DNA of 64,000 bases from Desmodesmus armatus. Taxonomy: Eukaryota; Chlorophyta; Chlorophyceae; Sphaeropleales; Scenedesmaceae. Positions 24,240-34,343 of the stretch are shown here, piece by piece; positions within the stretch are counted from its first letter, which is position 1, and every line of letters starts with the position of its first letter. Both the position numbers and the translations under genes were made by a program. The stretch is taken from NCBI GenBank assembly GCA_007449985.2, contig VIIQ02000093.1, positions 285,884 to 349,883 on the forward strand. The letters are read 5' to 3'. Below the pieces are notes generated by a model, which was not told the DNA's origin, did no database searches, and saw only the letters and a program-made list of their open reading frames with translations.

Positions 24240-24830
24240 GGCCAGAAATTAGGGAAGGGCGGGGTGCTGGACAGCTCTGAGGCCCTGGCGAGGTGGCCTT
24301 TGCACCAATGGTTTGTGGTTGCGCTGCCTTCGGACAGGACTGGGTGTTCTTGCTTTGGGGTGGTTGGCGGCATGATGGGTTTGGTTTGGGTGGGTCCGCC
24401 TTGAGGCCCCCTTTTTGGGACTGCTGGATGGAGAGCTTTAATGATCCGGAGATCGCTTGATGGAGACCTCGCCTTGGGGCCTCCAAAGTGCATGATGCCG
24501 TTTGTGCTGTTGGCTAGCGGCTGTGCGGTTGTCTACATGTGGTCTGGTGTGGTCGCGCTGGCATTGGGACCCTCCATTGGGGAGGTTGGCCAGCCAGCTT
24601 TGACGATTTGCAGGTCCTCTTGGGTGTTGCTTGGGTGTGGAGGAGGGGCCTCTGTGATGGTGATTTTCGGCTGTGCTGCTCCTGGCTTGCTTTGGGTGTG
24701 CTTGCCTTGGGGTGGCCATGCGCTGGTGATGCATTTACTTTGGATTGGGTGTGTGTGTTCTGGGACCCCTGATTTGGGGCGGGTGGTTGGACAGCTTGGA
24801 CAGCTTGCATGTCTGATGGGGAGCGGGGGC
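24240..24830 (+). repeat. Degenerate tandem repeat shared by the tails of LRR D and E
   Basis: Loosely repeated units of roughly 200 bp contain gctgtgctgc/tgcgctgcc, a ggtgtgctt...ttgggg stretch and a gactttga/gagctttaatgat core. The same composition and phrases lie at 20976-21295 after gene D. Divergence is too great to set exact unit borders by eye. Confidence 0.5.
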
Positions 24831-25636
24831 GGTGCTGAGCTATCTACTAGTACGCCTTGTTTGGCTTGGGCACATGCTTGTTGAGCGCAATCTCACTTAG
24901 TTTGGGACCCTGGTTTGGGTTGACCTTATTAGGGTGGCTGGTTTGCCGGTAGGGTGTGTCTAGCCACGCGATGTAGCACATCAAGAATGTGTGTGTGGGT
25001 GCAACCCCCGAGGGTGGGTCCATGCTTGGTTTGGTCAGGATGCTGTGCAGCTCCTGGCACTGAGTGACGGGCGCCCCTCATCGGCGAGATTTCGCAGATC
25101 AGTAGTCGCTACTCGGCTGGATTGTGTTTTGCCAGCCAGTGGGGGTCCCGCCCCTCCTGGAACTGTGCCCACTGGATCTGTCCCCTCTGGGGAACATATT
25201 CCGTATTGTATACCATGTGGGAAGCTGGCTCTTCCAGATGGGCTGTCCGTTTCTTTTTGCTTTGATGTCATGTTGTTGAGTTGATGCCATGATTATCACG
25301 TCTTAGGGATAGTTGTCTGAGCTGTCAGCTGTGTCCCATCGCAAGGCTGGCTGGCATGAACAACACACGCCATCAGCCAAGAACACAGCTGACCCTGATG
25401 CTTCGTTGCGTTGATGTGCACCATCAACATCTTTAGGACTGCACAGACTGATTGCAGAGTAGGACTTGCACAGATACAGTACACTGATCTTGCACAGACA
25501 TTACTCTGTCGGGCATGTTTTCGGCGCTTAGGTACCCTCATGTAACCCCTGGCTAAGAAAACATGTAGCCTGTTGGTGTGATGTGTGAACGTCTTGCCTT
25601 GTGTATAAAGCATGGATACCGGGCACGAATTCGTCA

Positions 25637-25765
25637 TGGAAGGCAAAACGACAACAGAAGGCAAGACGACAAGGAAGACGACAAGGCAAAACAACAAGGC
25701 CAAACGACAAGGCAAAAAGAAGGCAAGAAATGACGACAAGGCAAGACGACAAGGCAGAAGACAGG
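25637..25765 (+). repeat. Purine-rich degenerate repeat based on AAGGCAARACGAC
   Basis: About ten imperfect copies of a 10-15 nt word (aaggcaaaacgac, aaggcaagacgac, aacaaggccaaacgac) follow each other. One strand is nearly free of T. It is non-coding in appearance. Confidence 0.75.
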
Positions 25766-25859
25766 CAGAGAGGTGAGCGGAGGCAGATGCATCGCTAACT
25801 GTACACACGTTTCCGGTGCACACTGCTTTGCCAACAGGCACGCAATGGCCGATCAGACA

Positions 25860-25989
25860 GAGGGTGTGTCAGAGGGTGTGCCAGAGGGTGTGCCAGAGGG
25901 TGTGTCAGAGGGTGTGTCAGAGGGTGTGCCAGAGGGTGTCAGAGGGTGTGCCAGAGGGTGTGCCAGAGGGTGTGCCAGAGGGTGTGTCA
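25860..25989 (+). repeat. 12-bp tandem repeat (GAGGGTGTGYCA)n
   Basis: Eleven near-perfect copies of gagggtgtgccа-type units, with Y = C or T; one unit is shortened by six bases. Because the unit is a multiple of three, every frame stays open (for example Ser-Glu-Gly-Val / Pro-Glu-Gly-Val), but there is no sign of a real gene around it. Confidence 0.9.
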
Positions 25990-26850
25990 AAAGCACAGAG
26001 GGCTCCACGTTTGCTTCCATTCATTTGGGTGATACACGGACTGCCTTGACGTGGAAATCTAGCAGGCACCCTCAAATCCACACAACACAACAACTATCCA
26101 GCACACATCTTGGCAACCACAACCAGCATTGTTGACCACAGACAACAAGCTCCCAAGTACTGTGCGGTGGCCCAATCCAGTGAGACTTGGACGCCTCAAA
26201 TGTTGCCCACTTCATCATGTCACGACAGGACAGGGACTAAAGATGATGCACACACGAAGCAACTACACAGTCCACCACTGGCCTGTGCCACCCAACTCAA
26301 TGGTGGGTCACTGGCCTCTTTCACTCAATGGTTTTCAACTTGGTTGATACACAGGCACACCCTTGCAGTCAGTCACATGCATGTATCAACAAACTGTTGC
26401 TGACATTGAACATCAGCAAAGAGGATTCTGCTGCTGAGACAATGTGTTGGTACACGCAGCTGCCCTACTTGGCGCTCGTGTTTCCCTGTGCTGCCATTGC
26501 TGCCTCCGCCCAGAAGCATGCGAAACAAAAACAAAACACAGCTGCCCATACTTTCGGCAACCAGGACAGAAGCGGCTGACCAATTTTTGACGAATACATG
26601 AGGCAACCATACAGACACTGCTGGCCTATGTCACTGACGCCAATATGCAGCACTCAGGCTGGCCCGTGCAATACATAGTTATTGTCACTGGCAGCTGACA
26701 CATTCAATCCGTTCAAGTCTCCCACACGCCAACTTCTGCCTCAACCATGCAACATGAATGCACTACACCTGCACCGAGACCAACTCATGCAATCAGTCAC
26801 CGACTTGTGTCATCATGCAGGTCACAACTACAACACTGCCCATGGCCTGC

Positions 26851-27933
26851 TTACTTCTCCTGTGCTGGCATTGCTGCCTCCAACCAGTCAGAAGCAAACG
26901 ACAGCGGCCCATACTCCTGTGCAGCAAGCCAAGACAGCAGCCTGGGAGCCAGCGGCCTACCAAATGGGTGGTAGGCAGCACGGCTGTAGAACCCTCCTGC
27001 CCTCATTGGCTCGAAGAACATTGGCGACGCCAACACCAGCACACTCCACACCCACACATGCCCAAGCACCTTCACCCACAGGGGATCGTAACCGCCATGC
27101 CTGTTGACTAACATCCTGCCCGCTGTTGAGCCATGTGGCACATGCTCAGCAACAGCAGAATCGGCATCAGCTCCAGAGGGCCTATGGCTGTGGCCATGCC
27201 TGGCATCCAAGGCCCTCTGCATGACAGGCACTATCACAAACGATGACCAGCTCTCCACCAAGAGCGCTAGACAGTGCGCGCCGAAGAAGGCAAAGTAGCT
27301 GCTGGTGTAGCTGCCAAAAGCAGCGCTGTTCATGTAGGTGTGAGTGAGGGCGGTCATCCAAAAGGCCGCAACCATATGCAGCATGGCACGCAGCGCAGGG
27401 GGTGCTGCTGCTGGAAGCAGTGTCAGCAGCTTGTCTACTGTAGGGTAGCCGAGGTGCTCGAAATGGAAGCGGGAGAACTGCTGCCACCGGACCCCCCAGT
27501 AGTCCCTGAGGCTTGGAGCTGCCCAAGGGCGATGCAGCGCATGGTTAGGCAGCTGCCTAGCGAATGACCTGGCTTCTGGAAAGGCGGTGGCAACAACATG
27601 CACTGACAGACGGATCCAAAGGTAGCCAATGTCTATGCCTAAGACAAGGAGCACAAACGGGAAGCAACCGCGCAAGCATAGACGCAGGCATGCGGCAGCT
27701 TTCGCCATTCCAACATGGCGGCCAGCTGCTGCGGCAACAGCTGCGTGGATGCTGCCAAAGGCAGGCATGCTGCAAGTAGCGGCATCACACCATTGAGGGT
27801 TGATGGCACACAGGGCCCAAAAGATGACGTCATACAACAGGCACATGTTCAACAGGGTGCCTGCAGCACTCAACACCACCCAGAACCACGGCCCTACAGC
27901 GCCAGGGATGCCTGAAGCCGGGACGTGGCTGCA
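26851..27933 (-). CDS. Wax-synthase-like membrane-bound O-acyltransferase (MBOAT family)
   Basis: A single long minus-strand frame encodes about 345-360 residues with several hydrophobic segments. The diagnostic part is PWAAPSLRDYWGVRWQQFSR (the wax-synthase WxxRW element) followed later by FWMTALTHTYMN, whose His matches the MBOAT catalytic histidine position. Such enzymes move an acyl group from acyl-CoA to an alcohol, usually in the ER, to form wax or related neutral lipids; the actual substrates are not known. The frame is open back to a stop at 27934-27936 and contains no ATG before Met in LLNMCLLYD, so a 5' exon upstream (acceptors near 27911 or 27929) or a start at that inner Met are both possible. 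The C-terminus ends LEAAMPAQEK at a stop at 26851-26853. Confidence 0.72.
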   Translation of the reverse strand, partial: CSHVPASGIPGAVGPWFWVVLSAAGTLLNMCLLYDVIFWALCAINPQWCDAATCSMPAFGSIHAAVAAAAGRHVGMAKAAACLRLCLRGCFPFVLLVLGIDIGYLWIRLSVHVVATAFPEARSFARQLPNHALHRPWAAPSLRDYWGVRWQQFSRFHFEHLGYPTVDKLLTLLPAAAPPALRAMLHMVAAFWMTALTHTYMNSAAFGSYTSSYFAFFGAHCLALLVESWSSFVIVPVMQRALDARHGHSHRPSGADADSAVAEHVPHGSTAGRMLVNRHGGYDPLWVKVLGHVWVWSVLVLASPMFFEPMRAGGFYSRAAYHPFGRPLAPRLLSWLAAQEYGPLSFASDWLEAAMPAQEK

Positions 27934-28877
27934 TTACTCTGCAATCACTGATCTTGCACAGACATGCTCAGCATTACTCAGAAGCCCCAAACGCCTGCGC
28001 ACAAGGTTGATCTCATGTCAGCAATCAAGGTTTAGCTTACCGTGGCATAAATCTTGGCCACGTGGAGCGTGGCCAAGTCCAAGGTTCTCTCCTGCAGACA
28101 ACCTGCAGAGAGTGCTCGACGAGCTGACTGGGGTTTGGGCTGGATAGATTGTGTGCCTAAACCAATCGCGGGTGTCTGGCTTCTCTTGTTGCTCCTTCTT
28201 TCGTCTCACACTACCTGTTCGGTTCTGTCCACTTCCGCTGAAGCGACGGGGATGGTTGCCCAGTCCAAAGCTCTCTCTATCTCCCCGTTAAACCTGCCGT
28301 CGCCAGCCTACCTCCTCCCCATCCACTCGCACACCGACACACCCATCACCATCACCGCTCCACTCCACCCCACCCCATCATCCATCACACCCCTCGTTCC
28401 TCCCAAAGTTGCCAGAGAGTATTACTGGGTTACTTTGGGCCTCACCAAGCGCTGCTTGCTTTCCAAGTGCCGAAAATACTCGCTTCTATCTGCATTTGCA
28501 CATGGCGACTGTTCAGCGCATTCGGCACTGAATCACACTTTCCACATGTCTGGAGGCCGACGTAACAGCATTGGAACCCTCACGGGTGAGCCACAGCTTG
28601 GCTGCCACAGTGATGGTCCGCAGAAGCATGTTGTCCTGTTCCGTGCAAGCAGCCACGATGTTGTCAGTGGTCGTGTTTGGCAAAGCACTGCCCAAACGTA
28701 CTGTTCAGTGTCTTTGCAGCATGCGTGTTGCGTTGTGTACACCCCTTCTGCATGCCTTGGGACGGGTGCGGTGGGGGTGCACTGTATCAGCTCAGTCAGC
28801 TGCATTTCACAGGCCTGCTGCTGCGTCTGGCAGTCCTGCACAACGAGCTAGATGCCGACTGTCGTAACCCTGTGCAG
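27934..28877. other. Spacer between the divergent MBOAT and NEK genes
   Basis: This must hold the 5' exons of both genes, but no ATG exon can be fixed. The open plus-strand frame 28054-28851 is Ser/Cys/His-rich with no recognisable motif and is probably chance. A short frame ending LLLRLAVLHNELDADCRN just before the NEK acceptor at 28877 may be the previous NEK exon. Confidence 0.3.
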
Positions 28878-31641
28878 GCTGGCAGCTGCTTGCAAAGCAG
28901 CACGTGGGCAGGGATGATGATGACGAGGACTCAGCTGGCGACAGCAGCAGCGACAGTGATGGGGACGATGCAGAGGCAGAGACCGACAACAGCAGGCAGC
29001 GGCTGCACCTGCGCTCACTCAGCAACACCAGCACAGTGTCAGAGGAGTCTGGGGGGCTGGGTGGCAGTGGTTCCACGTCTTGTGTGACCCCCCGGCCCCA
29101 CCAGTGGCTGTACAAGGAGTACAAGATTTTGGATGAGATTGGCTCAGGAGGGTTTGGCAGGGTGTGCAGGTGGGTCTGATGGGAGAACAGCTCTACAGCT
29201 TTTAGGGAAGCAGCAGTATGCGTTGGGGTGTGGCAGATATACAGCCCGGGGGAATGTACTTTGTAGGGGGAGCAGCAGCGGCATGCTGGGGGGAGGGGGG
29301 GAGCAGCAAAAAAGCGGTGGGAGCAGTGTTGAGGGTTTGACTGTTTGCAAGAAGCAGGACCAGATTACTCCTGGGGGTCTTGTTGACAGTGCACGTTGAC
29401 CCAAAGGGGGACGTGTCCCAAGAGCCGTGGAGTAGCTGAGGGTGTGCAGGTGTGTCCTGCATGTGTCGTATCAACACAGGCGAAGGCGTGCATTTATAGA
29501 CATACAGCAGCGCTCAGGGGGGGGTATGCATTTACAGGCGTACAGCAGCACTTATGGGGAATCTATTGCTAGACATGCAGCAGCGGTCATAGGAGCCATG
29601 CAGTAATAGACATGCAGCAGCGGTGAGTGGCGCGGGGGGGGGGGGGGGGGGGGGGGGGATCATCAGCAGCTGCAGGCTTGGACAGGGTGTGCAGGTGCAT
29701 CCTGTGCACATAGGCAAGCAGGGTCCAGAGTATTGATAGCCCTGCAGCAGGGTCTGGGGTTTAGGGGGCAGCAGCAGGAGCTGGGTGCTTTGGTAAAGTG
29801 TGCAGACGTGTTGTTGAAAGAGGCAGTTGTGCGCGTGCCAGCACATGCAAGGTGTAGGAGGTGACAGGCATCAGGGATCGGCTGTGGGCCCCCCGGAAGG
29901 GGGGGGGCAGCAGCAGAAGAGTTGTTTGCTGCAGGGTTGTGTACACGAGAGTGTGGACACATACAGTGCAAGCAGCTGATGCATCATGCGTTCTTTTGGG
30001 GGGTATCGCCAGCTCTGAACGGGGGGGGGGGGGGGGGGCTGCGCGCCATTGCACTCCTACTCAGGTGGAGCATGCCAGCAATCGTGGAGAGCAGCGGGTC
30101 CAGGGCATGCAGCCTGCCGGGACAGCATCCCTTGGGACCACATAGGGTGGGAGATATGCCTAGCTGTGTGGTCATGATTGTGAGCCTTTTTTCAGCTGCC
30201 ATACGTCAGTGTATGGATGCAGCTGCAACAGCAGCAGCAGATGAGGCATCGCGACACCCCTGTCTAATAAACTAATGCGGCGCTCTTCTTAATTTGTCGG
30301 GCCCTGCTCCCCCCTCTCTCGCCACCCACTGCTCCCCCCCCCCCCTCTCTCGCCATGCACCCACTCCTTTTCAACACTCCGGCCTGCCATCCATCTCCAG
30401 CCCCCCCCCCCCACACCGTGCGCGCTTGCGCGCCTGCGCAGTGCTGGCCGTCTTACTGTTGTTGTCAAGGAGACCAACACCACCAGCGGACCCAAAGCAG
30501 AGCGCCGCCACTCTGGGATGGGGTCTGACAATGAAATAGCTCAACTACTCACATGCCCCTCGCCTCATTGCACCCCACCACCACCACCCACCAAAGAAGG
30601 CACTAACCCACAGATGCACCCCCCCCTTCGTGTGTCTTTGCACAGGGCTCGCCGGCTGGCCGACGGTCGCATGGTTGTTGTGAAGGAGATCAACACCACC
30701 AGCCTCACAGCCAAGCAGAAAGCTGCCACCATGGACGAGGTGCTTGTGTTGAACAAGCTCAACCACCCCAACATTGTCAAGTACCACGACTGCTATATGG
30801 ACGCTGTGTACATCAACATTGTGATGGAGTACTGCAACGGAGGGGACCTGGCGGGACTGATCAAGGGGAGGGAGGGACGGCTGATGCCTGAGGATGAGGT
30901 CATGTCACTCTTTGTACAGGTGGGTTGGGTTGGGGGGGTGGGTGGGAGGGAAACTGGGGGGGGGGGGGGGCTATTGACAGTGTCATGAGTGCTACTTGGG
31001 GTGCTGTATTTGTGATTCCCACATCAACATTGTGATGGAGTACTGCAACGGAGGAGACCTGGCGGGACTGATCAAGGGGAGGGAGGGACGGCTGATGCCT
31101 GAGGATGAGGTCATGTCACTCTTTGTACAGGTGGGTGGGTGAGGTGGCATGGTGGGCCCACTCTTTTCTTCTGTGAGGTTTGATTTGTGCCCTCAAGTCG
31201 TGCCTCACGTCCAGTCGTTGATCACAACCCTTGGGAATGCATCAGGCACAACTGAGGCGCCCTCAGCTTGACACAGCAGCTGACACCTCACGCTGTAGTG
31301 TGAAACGCTGTAACGACAAACATGTGTGACTGGTGGACACAGTCGCACAGTTGTAGACTAGTATAGTTGATACCCCCCCTGTGCTGTTCCTGCCACCCCC
31401 CCCCCTGCAGATCTGCCTGGCCATGCACTACGTCCACAGTGCGGGTGTGTTACACCGCGACCTCAAGTCCAGCAACGTGCTCATCACACGTGGTGACAAC
31501 TTTGGGGGGATGCCGCTGCTTAAGCTGGGAGACTTTGGGGTGGCCAAGATGAACAGCGCTGGTGAGTCCCGGCAGGGGGGGGGCGAGACTGAGCTAGCAG
31601 CACACATCCCCCCATATCACGTGTCAGAACCCTGGGGAGCA

Positions 31642-31685
<44 letters not shown>

Positions 31686-32996
31686 TTGCTCGTGTCAGTT
31701 GAAAGACCACAATGGGAGCAGCACTGCACTGCATGGCTGTGGTGTCATGTCGTGTACTGTGCTGCGCGGCGCTTTGCCACTAGAGCTGGCATGTGGTGGC
31801 ACCCATGTGACTCTGACATCGGTGGCTTCGTCCCACCTGCCGCTGCCCCCCCCCCCCCCCCTTCCCCTGCCGCCCCCTCATTGACCCTTGCACGACCAAC
31901 TGCTGACACACCACTCCCCCTCCTCCTTCTGCTGCCCCCCCCCCCCCCCCCCGTTCCACCCCAGAGTCCAGCATGGCGTCCACCATCGTTGGCACCCCCC
32001 AGTACCTGTCCCCCGAGATGTGTGACAACAAGCCCTACGGCAAAAAGAGTGACGTGTGGGCCCTGGGCTGCATCCTCTACGAACTGTGCTCCCTCAAAAA
32101 AGCCTTTGACGGGGGCACTGGTGGCATCAGTGGCATCATCATCAAGATCATGAGGGGGACGTATGAGCCGCTGCCTGTGGGGTACAGTGATGAGATGAGG
32201 GGGCTGGTCAAGGAAATGCTCAACATCAAACCAAGGAAGAGGTGAGCGGGGTTTGAGGGGGGGAGGGCAGGGGTGTTCAACACATGAGCATCAAGCAGGT
32301 GTGTTTCGGGGGAGGGGCCAAGGGAGGGAGGGGTGAAAGTACTGTCGGCTCCAGCTTTTGGGGGGGGGGGGGGGTGACGAGGTCACCAGTGGCATCTTGT
32401 TCTTGAGGGGCAAACATCAAAAAGCATATCATTTGGTTGCTGTTTTGGCAGTCGCGCTCTACACATGATGGGTCAACCACACTGCTGCTGTCACTGTCAC
32501 TGTACCACCGTCACCCCCTCCCCTTTTGTCTCTCAGGCCTGGTGTAGGTGATGTGCTGAAGGTGCCGTATGTGAAGCGCCACCTGGGGCTGTACCTGGAC
32601 TGGGCTCGCAACGTGCCACAGGCACACCCACAGGTACGGGGATATGTATCGACCCAAGAAGGGGGGAGCACAGCACACCACAGCACAGCTCCTGGGGGGT
32701 GAAACTCCCAGCACAGCACAGCACGGTTACCTGTCAGGACAGACAAGAGGTTGGCATGGGCTGCACTCTGTGTTGACTCTGTGTGTCTGACTGCAGATGT
32801 GCCCTTCTGACACAGTGGCACAGTTGCACAGTACACCTACTTCCTGCTCTGACCACGGCATGCCCCCCTGCTCCCCGCCCCAATCCACCACTCCCCACTG
32901 GCCCTCTGCCGTCTTCAACCTGTCTGTCTGCTGTTGCAGATCCTGCAGACCAGCTTGGGGGACCTGTGGCCCCGCAGGGCACCTCAGGACGCACTC

Positions 32997-33027
<31 letters not shown>

Positions 33028-34343
33028 CACCCATGCTGCAGACCATCGGCAGCGGCGGCAGCTGCAGCAGCCTGGATACCCAGCATGTACCCCTCTCACC
33101 CCAGCAGCAGCAGCAGCAGCACGTGGACCAACAGCAGCAGCAGCTGCAGGGCAGCAGCAGCAGCCCCGCTGTGTCACTCGCAAGTGCTGCTGCACGCGGT
33201 GCGGTGACACCACAGCAGCGAATCAGCGGCGCTGGCAGCAGCAGCAGCACAGCAAACCTCGGCTCTGCTATCAGCGCGACAGAGCTGCTACTACGGCAGG
33301 GCAGCAACGCCAGCAACAGCGCACGCAGCGGCAGTGCCACACCACGCGCTGCTGCTGCTGCTGCTGCCGCGCAGCTGGCGCCGACTGGCAGCAATGCTGC
33401 CGAAGCTGACCAGCAGCAGCAGCAGTGGCAGCAGCAGCAGGGCGCAGTGACACCACCAAGCTCGACAGCAGCAGCGGGTGGCAGCAGCGGCTATGCCCCC
33501 TCACTTCCCAGGGGTTCACCCCTATCGAGTACTGCTGCTCTGTCAACAGTGTCTAGCAGCAGTGCCTTGTCAGATAGCCATATGCCGGCTGCTAGTGGTC
33601 CCAGTGGGGGGCCACCCCCTGGTAGCTTGTCAGGCTGGCTTGCTGGGGATAACAGCCTGCAGACTCGACAGCAGATACACCAGCGGGTGCTGTCCCAGCA
33701 GCAGCAGCAGCAGCAGCATGATCAAGGGATGCCGCTGCCGCTGCCATTGCAGCAAAAGCAGCAGCAGCAACAGAAGCAGCAGCAACTGCTGATGGAGCGA
33801 GACAAGCAGCAAGCCGACCAGCAGCAGCAGCAGGGTTTTGGGATTCTTGGCAGCAACTTGGAGCCGTCACCCCAGCAGCAGCAGCAGCTGCGGCAGCAGC
33901 GTGTGAGTTGCCCTGGTGCCAGGGAGCTTTTAGTAGCCTCCAACCAGCAGCAGCAGCAGCAGCAGTATTCCCAGCAGCAGCAGCTGGAGGCCGCCACGCC
34001 TCCCCTCAGCGCAACCAGTGCACACAGTGCTGACCTAGCCACAGGGTGGGCCTACCCCAGCGTGTCTGCAGAGATGAGGCGGCCCCCCACCAACAGGACC
34101 AGCCTGGCACAGGAGCAGATGGAGGGACTGAAGGCAATCTGGGAGCTGAAAGCAAAGCTGCAGATCAGACCTGATGCTACGGGGTCACCAGGGGCAGGTC
34201 CCCTGCTGCGGGACTTCTTGCAGCAGCAGCAGCAGCAGGGGGTTCAGCAGGTGGTGCAGCCGCAGCAGCCGCCGCAGCAGCAGCAGCAGGGGGCGCCGTA
34301 CTGGGCGGCGATAAGCGAGGCGGATGCGGCGATGCATATCTAG
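28878..34343 (+). CDS. NEK-type Ser/Thr protein kinase with long Gln/Ala/Ser-rich tail
   Basis: Exons: 28878-29169, 30646-30919, 31411-31561, 31965-32241, 32537-32633 and 32940-34343, all GT-AG with consistent phases. An acidic, Ser-rich N-terminal stretch is followed by the kinase domain. Visible elements are the Gly loop GSGGFGRV, the catalytic Lys in VVVKEIN, helix C (MDEVLVLNKLNHPNIV), the hinge IVMEYCNGGDL, HRDLKSSN, DFGVAK, and GTPQYLSPEMC with SDVWALGCILYELC. HRDLKSxN plus GTPxYLSPE points to the NEK family, which in algae acts on cilia and the cell cycle; the exact member is unclear. The last exon adds about 467 residues dominated by CAG-coded Gln runs and ends with a short conserved-looking helix (EQMEGLKAIWELKAKLQI). 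The start exon was not found. Unlike most NEKs, there is a long segment before the kinase domain. Confidence 0.9.
29435..29700 (+). repeat. Two extra copies of the NEK exon 1 donor edge
   Basis: The exon end and donor at 29157-29180 (ggcagggtgtgcag/gtgggtctg) recur at about 29437-29463 (gagggtgtgcaggtgtgtcctg) and 29676-29705 (acagggtgtgcaggtgcatcctg), both in the same intron and strand. Confidence 0.6.
29486..29632 (+). repeat. Minisatellite, about four copies of a 36-40 bp unit
   Basis: Repeats of the pattern cattta-agacatacagcagcggtca-ggg. Unit starts are near 29489, 29527, 29563 and 29600. It lies in the first NEK intron and is followed by a run of 25 G at 29634-29658. Confidence 0.75.
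30424..30511 (+). repeat. Decayed copy of the NEK exon at 30646
   Basis: The stretch cgcctgcgcagtgctggccg... gttgttgtcaaggagaccaacaccaccag matches the exon start (cgccggctggccgacggtcg... gttgttgtgaaggagatcaacaccaccag) over about 85 bp with scattered changes. The copy still reads VVKETNTTS but lacks a clean acceptor. Confidence 0.75.
31021..31130 (+). repeat. 110-bp copy of the NEK exon 30646-30919, 3' part
   Basis: It matches 30810-30919 with a single base change (GGG to GGA, both Gly) and continues through the GTGGGT donor. It covers the hinge and the following helix (from NIVMEYCNGGDL on). No acceptor AG sits directly before it, so the copy is probably intronic. Period 211 bp, which is not a multiple of three. 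Confidence 0.92.

Larger units (their letters stand above)
23744..26850 (+). other. Spliced 3' UTR of LRR E and repeat-rich spacer
   Basis: The 3' UTR donor is at 23768 (24 nt after the stop) and the acceptor ends at 24043. Degenerate tandem units sharing gacgatttgcaggtc/taatgatccggagatc and ttgctttggggtgg-type phrases run from about 24240 to 24830. No coding gene is evident from 24100 to 26850. Open frames here are low-complexity or follow the repeats. Confidence 0.45.

Noticed and set aside
25860..25989. CRISPR-like array or repeat protein
   Set aside because: Units are 12 bp with no spacers, and there is no start, no flanking coding signal and no associated genes.
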